Shown piece after piece: positions 55,450 through 64,000 of a DNA stretch of 64,000 nucleotides. The stretch covers positions 2,850,001-2,914,000 of the forward strand of contig CAHIKZ030002035.1 of NCBI GenBank assembly GCA_903632075.3. Reading direction: 5' to 3'. This stretch comes from Acanthosepion pharaonis. Its lineage: Eukaryota > Mollusca > Cephalopoda > Sepiida > Sepiidae. The notes beneath the pieces were generated by a model that made no database searches, was not told where the DNA came from, and worked only from the letters and a program-made list of their open reading frames with translations. A program made the translations under genes and the position numbers. Within the stretch, counting starts at the first letter, position 1. Each line of letters opens with the position of its first letter.

Positions 55450-55967
55450 AATCAAGCAATTATTTACATTATTTAGACTATTGTCCTCGCCTTTGTCGCC
55501 ATATTTGTTACAATGTTTCAGCCATTGTACACTCTGGCCTTCTTCAGGTGGTTGGAATGTTGAAATGAACCCTTTATTTCGCTCACTGGGGTAGACTGTT
55601 CTAGTTCCATGTGCCATGTTTAATGGATGTCAGTTATCTCTTGTTAATTCCCCATGGCACAGTGGATAAAGGTGTTAGTTAGATCCAGTGACAGGACCCA
55701 AAGAATGTGAGTTCAATACCCGGTTAAGGCAGTGAAGAACTTTCAGAGGGAAATTAACAGGAGATAACTGATAACTGACATCCATCAAACATGGAACTAG
55801 AAAAGTCTACCCCAGTGAGTGAAGTGAAGGGTTCAGTTCGACATTCCAACCACCTGAAAAAGGCTGGAGTGTACAATGGCCAAAATGTTGTAATATTATG
55901 GCGACAAAGATGAGGACAATAGTCTGAATAATGTACATAATACCTCATCTCAGAAACATAGACAGAT
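55450..55967. mobile_element. Foldback element, copy 6 (complete: arm, tRNA-like centre, arm)
   Basis: Left arm (55450-55650) and right arm (55760-55967) are inverted copies of about 200 bases. Between them (about 55653-55750) is a tRNA-like unit: ATGGCACAGTGGATAAAGG fits the A box, and GAGTTCAATACCCGG fits a B box 60 bases later. The left-arm hammerhead-like core on the minus strand (55512-55547) keeps CTGAAGA, a 5-bp stem II GGCCA/TGGCT and GAAA, though ACGT is ACAT. The right arm has CTGAAAA and is damaged. The right end reads ATGTACATAATACCTCATCT, the mirror of the left end in copies 4 and 5. Confidence 0.85.
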
Positions 55968-55974
55968 ACTAAAA

Positions 55975-56655
55975 TCAAGCAAATATAAAAATTTTAATAT
56001 TTGGAAGTGTTTTAAAAGAAGACAAAGTGTAACACCACGATCCAAATGATGATTGAAATACTGAAAGGTGCCTTCTAAAAGCTAAATAAAATATTAAGAA
56101 ACAGGAAAATAGTAATGTAATATCAATCCTCCCCAATGGCAGTGAATACAGGACAATTTCTTTGCAGATAAAGAGAAGACTTGAGGCAACAGAAATGTGG
56201 TTCTATAGAAGGATACTGAGAATACAAAGAGTGCTTAACTGCTATGTAACATCAATCATCTCGTATGGCAGTGAATTCTGGACGATTTCCTCACTGAAGA
56301 GGAGACTTGAGGCAACAGATTTGGTTCTGTAGAAAGATACAGAGAATATCATGGACTGTATATGTTAGAAAGAACAAAGTTTTAGAGAAAATGAAAAAAG
56401 ACATTTATGCTTAACATCAGAGTTGAAATTTGATGAGTGAAGGAGGCTTGGAAAATTTGATACTCACAGGACAGATTGAAAGCAAGAGGAATAAAGAGAA
56501 ACAGTAGGTAACCTAACAAACTTGCATAAATGCATGACAGAACAGTATTTAGGAGAGATAGCAAAAAGACTAACATTACTAAGTTACAAAGGACAGGAAA
56601 TGGTGCCGGTCTGTGATTGCCAACATCCTGAAGGGACATGGCACATAGAATAACA
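55975..56655 (+). mobile_element. RTE-like LINE 3' region
   Basis: Plus-strand counterpart of 53.1-53.5 kb: TGTAACATCAATC, GGCAGTGAATTCTGGAC, GAGGCAACAGAAATGTGGTT, CTATAGAAGGATACTGAGAA, then GGACAGGAAATGGTGCCGG and the terminus GAAGGGACATGGCACATAGA. An internal tandem duplication is described separately. Confidence 0.85.
56112..56348 (+). repeat. Tandem duplication inside LINE 3' region
   Basis: The block running from TAATATCAATC.. through GAGAAGACTTGAGGCAACAG to GGATACTGAGAATA is repeated, diverged, starting at GCTATGTAACATCAATCATC (56240), with a spacing of about 120 bases. Confidence 0.8.
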
Positions 56656-56699
56656 TCATCTCAGGATTTCAGCTGTCTCTTTGTAATTGTATGTTTCCT

Positions 56700-56935
56700 T
56701 GTTGTTGCTATTTTATCTTAAATTTCCTTGTTGCTTTTGTGTTCTGTCTATGGTATTCTTAGCAAGTCAGTTGAACCACATTTGTCATTTTGTCTTTTCT
56801 TCATATGTGAGGAAATTGTCCTACATTTATTGTCATACAGGAGATTAGATATTACGTAGTAGTCAAGCACTCCTTTTCTTTGTTTCTAATGACATTTTCC
56901 AATCCTTTAATTCTTTGATCAGTTTCTGAAAGTAT
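56700..56935 (-). mobile_element. RTE-like LINE fragment
   Basis: GTTCTGTCTATGGTATTCTT, ATTGTCCTACATTTATTGTC and TTTCTAATGACATTTTCCAA are the reversed block seen at 55.3 and 53.5 kb. It lies tail to tail with 55975-56655. Confidence 0.7.
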
Positions 56936-57635
56936 GTATGGATCAGAACTTGAATAAATTTTTATTGTTTTAGAAAAATTTAGAAACAAAAAAAAAAAAA
57001 ATGAAAAGTTACATTACTTATCCTCATAGAGAAGCAAATTTAAAATTGTTCAGTTTTTAAATAATATCTGCCTTATTTTATAAATTTCATTCAGTTTGGG
57101 TTAAAAAGTATTGTTCTTCTTAATCAATATTTCATGAAAAAGTGACTTTCACTAAGTTTATAAATATAACTTTTTGAAAATCTGTACAAATCAGATACTG
57201 TAACCTATATTACTTATAAATTTTAGTCATTGCTTAAGCAAATATTGACATTTTATCTTGACGCAAAAAAAAAACTGATCAGCAAATAAACAAACAGTTG
57301 TCTTTTTAAAACTGAACGAGCAGCCCTGTTACTTTGAGTAGCTATAGATTCTTTGCATGTTTCTGGAACATCACACATTTCAGCACAGACCACAGTACTT
57401 GGACCAGAAAATTTTTCTTCTATGCATACAAGAGACAAAAGAATTTATTTAATATTTATTAATATCATTGTTATCAAATTTATTACTACTTCAATTATAT
57501 ATATAATGGCCTATTTAGGATACTTTTTTTTTCTTTTGTGAAATTCTTTTCTCTCAACCTCCTAGAGAAACTGTTTTGTCTACAAGTTTTTGTTGGATTG
57601 AATAAAAGATTTTCTTACTGTCATTAGAAATAGTG
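56936..57635. other. AT-rich spacer
   Basis: Two overlapping 61-62 codon frames on opposite strands near 57253-57541; neither is recognised. Confidence 0.4.
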
Positions 57636-57637
57636 TG

Positions 57638-57721
<84 letters not shown>
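57636..57721. repeat. (TA)n(CA)n compound microsatellite
   Basis: About 26 TA units followed by about 15 CA units. Confidence 0.97.
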
Positions 57722-57723
<2 letters not shown>

Positions 57724-57904
57724 GTGGCAAAGTAACCCCCCATTTTTTTTTTTTAACTCTTACTGAACAAAAATAAATTAGAGCAGTTTAAGAAAATTTA
57801 TAAGTGTTACCACATCAAAATAATTTATCATTAACAAACTATTGAACATGTTTGCTTTAATTTTTAATTATGAGACTTTTAGTAATAAGTTTTACTAATT
57901 AAGT

Positions 57905-58112
57905 CATAGTTGAGTGGAGAGAAGAGGTGGATTCATGCCTTTCCCAGGGGAATTTGCACATAACCAATGGGAATTGGAACTTGGCTCTCCAATTAACAAT
58001 TCTGAGCTATTACCCATTACACCATCTGCAAATCCAAATGTCTGGTATCCTAAAATGGTCACCCATTTATGTACTGACCAGGCTTGACTTTGATTAACTT
58101 TGGTGATTGTAA
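57905..58112 (-). mobile_element. 5S-tRNA SINE, copy 4 (5S well preserved)
   Basis: Minus strand: CAATCACCAAAGTTAATCAA, GCCTGGTCAGTACATAAATG and GGTGACC...GGATACCAG are the 3' two thirds of 5S rRNA, followed directly by GCAGATGGTGTAATGGGTAA (tRNA-like A-box region) and CAAGTTCCAATTCCC (B-box region), then the SINE body to GGCATGAATCCACCTCTTC. The tail is missing. Confidence 0.85.
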
Positions 58113-58147
58113 AGAAACCACTCTTTTAACTGGATGTGGTTGTAAGA

Positions 58148-58222
58148 CATAAATATTGTCCTCATCTTTGTTGTTGATAACAAAAACAGACAAGGACAAT
58201 ACTCTTAATATAAATAGTGTAA
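58148..58222. mobile_element. Foldback element, copy 7 (outer ends only)
   Basis: ATTGTCCTCATCTTTGTTG and, after 20 bases, AGACAAGGACAATACTCTTA then AAATAGTGTAAAT are the outer parts of left and right arms joined, with everything between deleted. Confidence 0.6.
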
Positions 58223-58710
58223 ATCATTTTTTTATTATTCAAAAATAATTTCATACTGAATGAAAATTTAAATGCTCGAAAATATATCCTCCCCCCCACT
58301 CCTCATTTAATTTTTTGACTTCATATACACATCTTTGTTATAGCATTCTCCATAATAGTTGTTAATAATTCTGGTTGCAGCCCTCAAATTTCTACACAGA
58401 TATTATCCATTAGTTACTGAATTGTTTGGAGTTTATTGATGTAATGACCAGCTAATACTTGTTTCTAAAGCACACCGAGAATGGCTCACCAATCTATTAC
58501 AGATGCCTGTTCAATCCAAGGGGCATGTCTGTTGTTTATACTACAGTTATGCTGAGCAGGCATTAGTTATTGGCATGATTGATTTCTTCAATAAGGCAAT
58601 TATGCTCAAACCCTCAGTTAAGATGACTTGTGACAGCACAACTATCTACTGCTTCTGAACACTTCCATCAATCTATTTTCATTCACAAGACTTGAGTCAA
58701 CCCATATGAT
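58223..58710. other. Spacer
   Basis: Nothing recognised. Confidence 0.4.
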
Positions 58711-58714
58711 TTTC

Positions 58715-58855
58715 AGGCACTTTTGAAAAGTACCACATACTGGGATTACCTCCCCAGTCAAGAAGTTATCTTGACGAACTGGAGAGATTCAAACCCTGGT
58801 CTTGTGTTCAAAAAGTGAGCATTCTAATCACTTAAACATGTGCCCTCTTATTGAT
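58715..58855 (-). mobile_element. tRNA-like SINE head, fourth family
   Basis: Minus strand: GGGCACATGTTTAAGTGATT then AGAATGC (A-box region) and CAGGGTTTGAATCTCTCC (B box). A body of about 60 bases follows (GTCAAGATAACTTCTTGACTGGG, which is a small hairpin). No other copy in the window. Confidence 0.6.
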
Positions 58856-59595
58856 GCATACACATTCTTTAAGGTGTCTCCAAAGGAAATAATTGGCAGG
58901 TGTGTCAGATCAGAAGACATGGTGACCATAAAATTTTGGAAATTTGTGAAATTATTTGCTGAACGAAAGTTTGGTTAAATTCAAAATAAAATTCCATGAT
59001 TTTATTTATTTATTTTTTATTAGTTAAGTTCCCTATGTTAATGTAAGTTCTGGAGTGAGGGTAAAAAAATGTGACAAAAAATGTGAAAGACAAAAGTATG
59101 AAAAATCTCGACATGCTATGACATTTATAAATACTGTGGGGGACTTTTGAGACATCTTGTATAATGCAAAGAGAAAAGCTTATAAACTTCACAAAAAGAA
59201 GCCAAAGATGCAAATAACATAACTAACCTTGATAAAATAAAGACACCCAATGCTAATTGATAAACTGTTACAAAGATTAACAGTTAAATATCAGAAATTA
59301 AAAATGAAAAGATTACTTTTATTTTCACAATTTTTAAAAAATTATTTTTTAATTTAAAGGAACATATTAAATTTGATTTTAGATCCAATATCATGGTGTA
59401 TGATATGGAAACCTAAAGAGGAGTCTCTTCTATCAGCCCTTCCTTGCAACTCTGTTCTATAAGGGTCTCTTCTCTACTCTCACATCTACCCCCACCCTCA
59501 GTTCCACAAAGGTCTCTCTAACACAGTCTTCTCTCTTCTTTCATCCCTACACTGTACACACTTTTTCACTTAATACCTACTTTATGTATTGTTTT
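58856..59595. other. Spacer, pyrimidine-rich towards the end
   Basis: No feature until CT-rich sequence starts near 59420. Confidence 0.4.
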
Positions 59596-59599
59596 ATCT

Positions 59600-60200
59600 A
59601 CTCAGATTTTTTCTTTCTTTTCCTTTTCTTTTGTCTTTTCTCTTTCCTCTTTTTCTTTAATTTCTCTTTCCTCTTTTTCTTTAATTTCTCTTTCCTCTTT
59701 TTCTTTAATTTCTCTTTCCTCTTTTTCTTTAATTTCTCTTTCCTCTTTTTCTTTAATTTCTCTTTCTGCTTTTTCTTCTCCTTCTCTTTCCTCTCGCTTT
59801 TTCTTCTCCTTCTCTTTCCTCTCGCTTTTTCTTCTCCTTCTCTTTCCTCTCGCTTTTTCTTCTCCTTCTCTTTCCTCTCGCTTTTCTTCTCCTTCTCTTT
59901 CCTCTCGCTTTTTCTTCTCCTTCTCTTTCCTCTCGCTTTTTCTTCTCCTTCTCTTCCTCTCTCTTTTTTTCTTCTCCTTCTCTTTCCTCTCGCTTTTTCT
60001 TCTCCTTCTCTTTCCTCTCGCTTTTTCTTCTCCTTCTCTTTCCTCTCGCTTTTTTCTTCTTCTTCTTTCCTCTCGTTTTCTTCTCCTCTTTCCTCTCCTT
60101 CTCTTTCCTCTCCTTCTCTTTCCTCTCCTTCTCTTTCTTCTCCTTCTCTTTCTTCTCCTTCTCTTTCTTCTCCTTCTCTTTCTTCTCCTTCTCTGTTCAT
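59600..60200. repeat. 600-bp polypyrimidine minisatellite
   Basis: Three zones of related units: CTCTTTCCTCTTTTTCTTTAATT-type (about 23 bases, roughly 6 copies, 59636-59765), CTCTTTCCTCTCGCTTTTTCTTCTC-type split by slippage (about 27-28 bases, roughly 10 copies, to about 60060), and short CTCTTTCCTCTC-CTT units (about 15 bases, to 60195). One strand is almost pure pyrimidine. Open frames of over 200 codons on both strands are artefacts of the absence of stops. Confidence 0.95.
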
Positions 60201-60671
60201 TTCACTGCTCATCTTAGTTAGCTATCATAAATAACCACAAAGATTTACTCCTCACACTTCCTAAAAGATTCACTTATGTGATCAGACTGCATCCTCTGCT
60301 GCTCCTGCTGCTGCTAAGAAACCACTTGCTGCTACTTTCACTTTTAATCCAATCTTTCTTCCTCTTCACGATCTGACTCTACTGAACATTGGTTCATGAT
60401 AAAACAAAGGATTCCCAGTTTTTCTTTTTTTTTTATTCAATTAGAGGATTTTGTGAACAATTTCACTTTCAAATTGGAGTTTTCTTTACTTTCATCTACG
60501 TGATTTTAACTTCTGCCACAATCTGCTTTTTGTGAGTATTTCTTCATCTTTTGTTTTTTTGTTTGTTTTTTTAGTTTTTGTTTTTTGTTTTTTCCTTTGA
60601 CATTCTGTTTGTGGGATCTCCCCACCCTCCGGGAAGGGCAAAAATAATTGTGGAGTCAGTAACACTGTAAT
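60201..60671. other. Spacer with T-rich simple sequence
   Basis: TGCTGCTCCTGCTGCTGC near 60297-60315 is a short trinucleotide run; otherwise nothing recognised. Confidence 0.45.
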
Positions 60672-60697
60672 AAAAAAAAAAAAAAAAAAAAAAAAAA
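60672..60697. repeat. Poly-A run (26)
   Basis: Uninterrupted A run, preceded by GTAATAA; could be the tail of a plus-strand retrocopy but no body was recognised upstream. Confidence 0.9.
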
Positions 60698-61617
60698 GTA
60701 GTTAGATTTTCAATGTTAAAAAATCACATTTAGATATTCTACATATAATCAACCCACATCCAAAAATGATTTTAAAAATAGAAAAATTTCAATTTCAGCA
60801 TTTGTTTAAAATGCTGACCATTTTGCTTCAATATACTTAATGACTTTTTTTTTTTTTTTTTTTTTTACATTGAATAATCCCAAAACAGTTGTCTGAAATA
60901 TATATGAGAGAGAATTAATATAAGTAAAAGGTTTGTCACTTAGCTGATTGATTATTGCTGTCAGCAGAGTTTTTTGTAAACAGATCTCTGTCCACTCATC
61001 AGGAGGTACCAGCAATTTTTCTTTTTTATATGCACTTATCATTGGTGCAAGTTTTTTTTTTTTTTTTTTTTCCAAAGTGTGTGTTTTTGTGTAAAAACAC
61101 ACACACAAAAGAAGCCAATGATGAAAGTTTGGGGCCAAACATTAGAATATGTTGTGAATCTGTTCTAAGAAATTTTCAGCACACACACACACCTCTGAGT
61201 GGACACTGAGGTCAACACAGATTAGCAAGAGCCTATTCATACTTTTAAGCATGTAACAGACTGCCGCCAGTTAGCGTTGATATTGATGTCCACTCTTATG
61301 TTTATGCGAACTCTATCCCAAATATTAAGCACTTTTACCCATAAATATAGTATACTTTAAAATGATATTCTTTAGATAATTTTGTGTGTTACTTAATTTC
61401 ATACATTTTCATATTGATACAATAATAAATCTCTCAAAGATTGACTTCTAATAAATAATTTAAAATCTCCAGCACTTCTGTGATCTGAAATCCCTTAGAG
61501 CTTCCTTAAGTTTTCTACTCATCCATTTGTTGATCTTGTCAGAAAATCAGATAATAATAAAAATATGCTAAATGAATTCATAAGTTGTAAAATTTCAAAA
61601 GTAGCTTTGTTTTGAAA

Positions 61618-61619
<2 letters not shown>
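60698..61619. other. AT-rich spacer
   Basis: T runs near 60845 and 61051, a CA/GT inverted pair near 61077-61106, nothing else recognised. Confidence 0.4.

Positions 61620-61652
<33 letters not shown>
61620..61652. repeat. Poly-T run (33)
   Basis: The longest homopolymer in the window. Confidence 0.95.
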
Positions 61653-61653
<1 letters not shown>

Positions 61654-62084
61654 GAGGGAAGGATAAGGTTGAATAGCAAGGTGACGTTCTTTTGGACTGT
61701 AGTTTTTCTAGTTTGATGAGATGGCAAGTTGAAAGATAAAAAATTGATCCTTGAAAGAAATCCCTAATTAAGCTAGTTCATTCCACATAACACATTAGTG
61801 GTTACTGTCAAATGAATTATATTTTCATTATAGTATGTAATAAATTTTAAGAGTTTATTTTTTCTTTTTTTAATACCCTAGGATGGTATTAAAAAAATAA
61901 TGCAAATCATTATAAAAGCACTTTAATGATAACCAAAAACATTACTGTATATAAAAATCAAGTTACCAGTGCAGCTGAACTTAGGAAATTACAACAGTGA
62001 AAATATCGTACATGATAGCAGGAATAAAACATTACAAAAGAAAAAGAAAGCAGAAAATTTAAAAAAAAAGACAATTTTGTCTGA
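61653..62084. other. AT-rich spacer
   Basis: Nothing recognised. Confidence 0.4.
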
Positions 62085-62150
62085 CTTATATTTATTTTAT
62101 TTTAATTTATTTTATTTTTAATTTATTTTATTTTTTTATTTTTTTTTTAG
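62085..62150. repeat. (TTTTA)n tract
   Basis: Degenerate pentanucleotide repeat ending in a T run. Confidence 0.9.
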
Positions 62151-62695
62151 GTATATCTCTTCTAGTTTGCGACTATTTAATAATAGTGTGTTTGAGACAG
62201 TCTGTTGGATGAGTAGGTACTAATAAATGTTATGGCACTGGTACTCTGTTATATTTCCATTTACAGTACTGATAGTAATACTAATTAATAGTTGAATAAA
62301 TTTTATGCCTGGCAAGGCAAAAGTGAGCATCCAAATTTAAATTATAGCCTGTGATACAGAGAGGCCTCAACGTTGCATTCATACACAGTGAGGGAGATAT
62401 TCATTTATTTATGTTTTTTGTAATACTACATCATGGATATTATTACATACTGTGTATGTATAACATTACTAAAGACAAAAAGTCTATAGAGGTGATACAG
62501 AAATAACTTAAAAGAAAAGGTATTATTAAATTATAAGTTACAACCACAAAATTTCCTTTGATAGAAAAAAAATGCCAATATTTACAACCTTATCAAAATA
62601 CATATGGACCCAAAAAGAAAACAATATCCCCCCCCATCAAAATCAAATGTGAAAATTACAGAACTATACAGTAAAAACTGCAAACTATACTTAGA
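62151..62695. other. AT-rich spacer
   Basis: Nothing recognised. Confidence 0.4.
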
Positions 62696-62699
62696 AGAA

Positions 62700-62799
62700 A
62701 AATTACCTATTAGTTTTAGAAACTAAAATAAAATACTAAACACAAAAAATGAAATGAGTAAGTGGAGACATATAAACAAATACTTTGCCATCTAGGTAC

Positions 62800-62839
<40 letters not shown>

Positions 62840-63266
62840 AACAACAAAGCAATACTGTTATAAACCTAACCTTCCATAATTAATACCTTCTTAACACCAA
62901 GGCAAATAGAAAAAAAAAAAATTACAAAATAAGAAAAATTAAATAAATGGGTAAGTGCAGATACATAAACTATTTAATTAATATAAGCATTAATTAGTAT
63001 AGGACATAGGTGTTTGCCTTTTATCTATCTTTTTTCTTTCTTTGTTTGGGATTTTTTTCTCATCTAATGTGTTAGGTCTTCTGGTAAGTTGTCTGCTGGT
63101 CATTCTTTCATAATAGTGTGGGTGTGTGTAATATAAACAAAAACAAAATACAATTGTAAACCTAAACTTCCATATTGCCCTAATATTTAAAATACCACCA
63201 AGCCAGATTAGTCAAACTACTAACTAAATTAAATGAAATAATGAATAAGTCCAGACGTAATTTAAG

Positions 63267-63331
<65 letters not shown>

Positions 63332-63510
63332 ATTTACAGATAAAATAGTTAAACCTAACCTTCCATAATTAATAATAATAATAATACCCTACCACCAAGC
63401 CAGGTAAAAGAAAACAAGCTATGAAATAATGGTTAAGTGGTGAAAAATAAGACATATAAACAAATATTTACTCTGCCATTTAAGCATTAATTAAAAAAAT
63501 TATTCCAACA
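62700..63510 (+). repeat. Degenerate long-period tandem repeat with inner microsatellites
   Basis: AAACCTAACCTTCCAT-like motifs at 62862, 63158 and 63351 are each followed about 35 bases later by ACCACCAAGCCAG-like sequence (62894, 63192, 63391), then by GTAAGTG..GACATATAAAC-like sequence and AAGCATTAATTA. Units are about 190-300 bases long. (AT)n tracts at 62801-62830 and 63269-63321 occupy the same relative place. Confidence 0.7.
63269..63321. repeat. (AT)n microsatellite
   Basis: About 26 AT units within the tandem repeat above. Confidence 0.97.
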
Positions 63511-63685
63511 AGAAATAAACAAAAATGGAATGCACCTAGATTTTCCAAATTTAAGAAAATCACAAAAAAAAAATGTCTGTAACATTGGAAATTACATTGT
63601 TACATTATCGAAAGAGAAGGATTAGGGAGAGAGTATAAGGAGACAAGAAAATGATGAAAATGAGAAATAACCACACTCTTTGTAT

Positions 63686-63723
<38 letters not shown>

Positions 63724-64000
63724 ACTGAAGAAAAAAATCAACCCAAGACAAATAAAAAGTGCATAAATTATTTTTTAACTTAATATCAAAGTAACAAAAA
63801 TGAGTTAATTGGTGATACCTACTGATGAGTGGACTGAATGATTACAAAAAAGGTTCATCTACAAAACTCTGGAGTCTGGGTGGTGAATATAACATGAATC
63901 AGCTCAATGACAAATTTCATATTTACTTATATACACATACACACACACACACTGTAATTCCCCATGTATAATACACCTTCATCCATAATACGCACACCTA
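63511..64000. other. AT-rich end of window with (CA)n tracts
   Basis: CA runs at about 63690-63717 and 63933-63950. The last bases, CCCCATGTATAATACACCTT and ATCCATAATACGCACACCTA, contain a repeated ATAATAC(A/G)C motif that may be the start of a DNA transposon running out of the window. Confidence 0.5.

Noticed and set aside
59584..60234. 216-codon plus-strand and 204-codon minus-strand frames
   Set aside because: Translate a polypyrimidine minisatellite on both strands; no gene can be argued from this.

Overview
The window looks like intergenic or intronic DNA from a metazoan nuclear genome, most probably a cephalopod mollusc. It is strongly AT-rich, full of homopolymer A/T runs and (AT)n, (CA)n and (GATA)n microsatellites, and carries thousands of bases of decayed retroelements: LINE fragments of at least three lineages, several tRNA-derived SINE families, mariner/Tc1 transposase relics and foldback elements. 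The cephalopod assignment is an inference from remembered SINE and LINE character. I found no intact host protein gene, no functional tRNA or rRNA gene, no CRISPR array and no operon. Nearly all the longer open frames lie in low-complexity DNA or in broken transposons.

Layout. 0-8 kb: a foldback repeat, an RTE-like LINE 3' end, a hAT-like non-autonomous element, head-to-head LINE ends, and the 5' end of an RTE-like LINE with duplicated 5' UTR units and its endonuclease domain (5.6-7.0 kb). 8-16 kb: microsatellites, a 530-bp pyrimidine tract, and a SINE whose head is a 5S rRNA fused to a tRNA-like unit (10.0-10.4 kb). 16-24 kb: a CCAAT-rich patch, LINE fragments, a mariner transposase relic (18.5-19.7 kb), a third LINE reverse transcriptase (19.8-21.2 kb) and a strong hairpin (23.9 kb). 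24-34 kb: a mosaic of an AT-rich dispersed family in both orientations, plus a TATA-containing island at 28.0 kb. 34-44 kb: foldback repeats and the best-preserved LINE, jockey-like, at 41.1-43.9 kb. 44.6-45.2 kb: a 40-bp tandem array preceded by one inverted unit. 47-52 kb: duplicated SINEs, a Tc1/mariner relic, microsatellites and a hammerhead-ribozyme-like motif (51.44 kb). 52-59 kb: densely packed LINE 3' ends and the most complete foldback element. 59.6-60.2 kb: a 600-bp pure-pyrimidine minisatellite. 60-64 kb: mostly simple sequence, with a degenerate tandem repeat at 62.7-63.5 kb.

The genes do not form a pathway. What unites the window is retrotransposition: LINE relics could have supplied the enzyme and the SINEs are Pol III-type passengers. 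Points most worth a second look are (1) a recurrent foldback element with a tRNA-like centre and a hammerhead-like core in each arm, (2) the separate hammerhead-like motif at 51.44 kb with a perfect stem I, (3) the composite 5S-tRNA SINE seen in four copies, and (4) two long hairpins and the 40-bp array.
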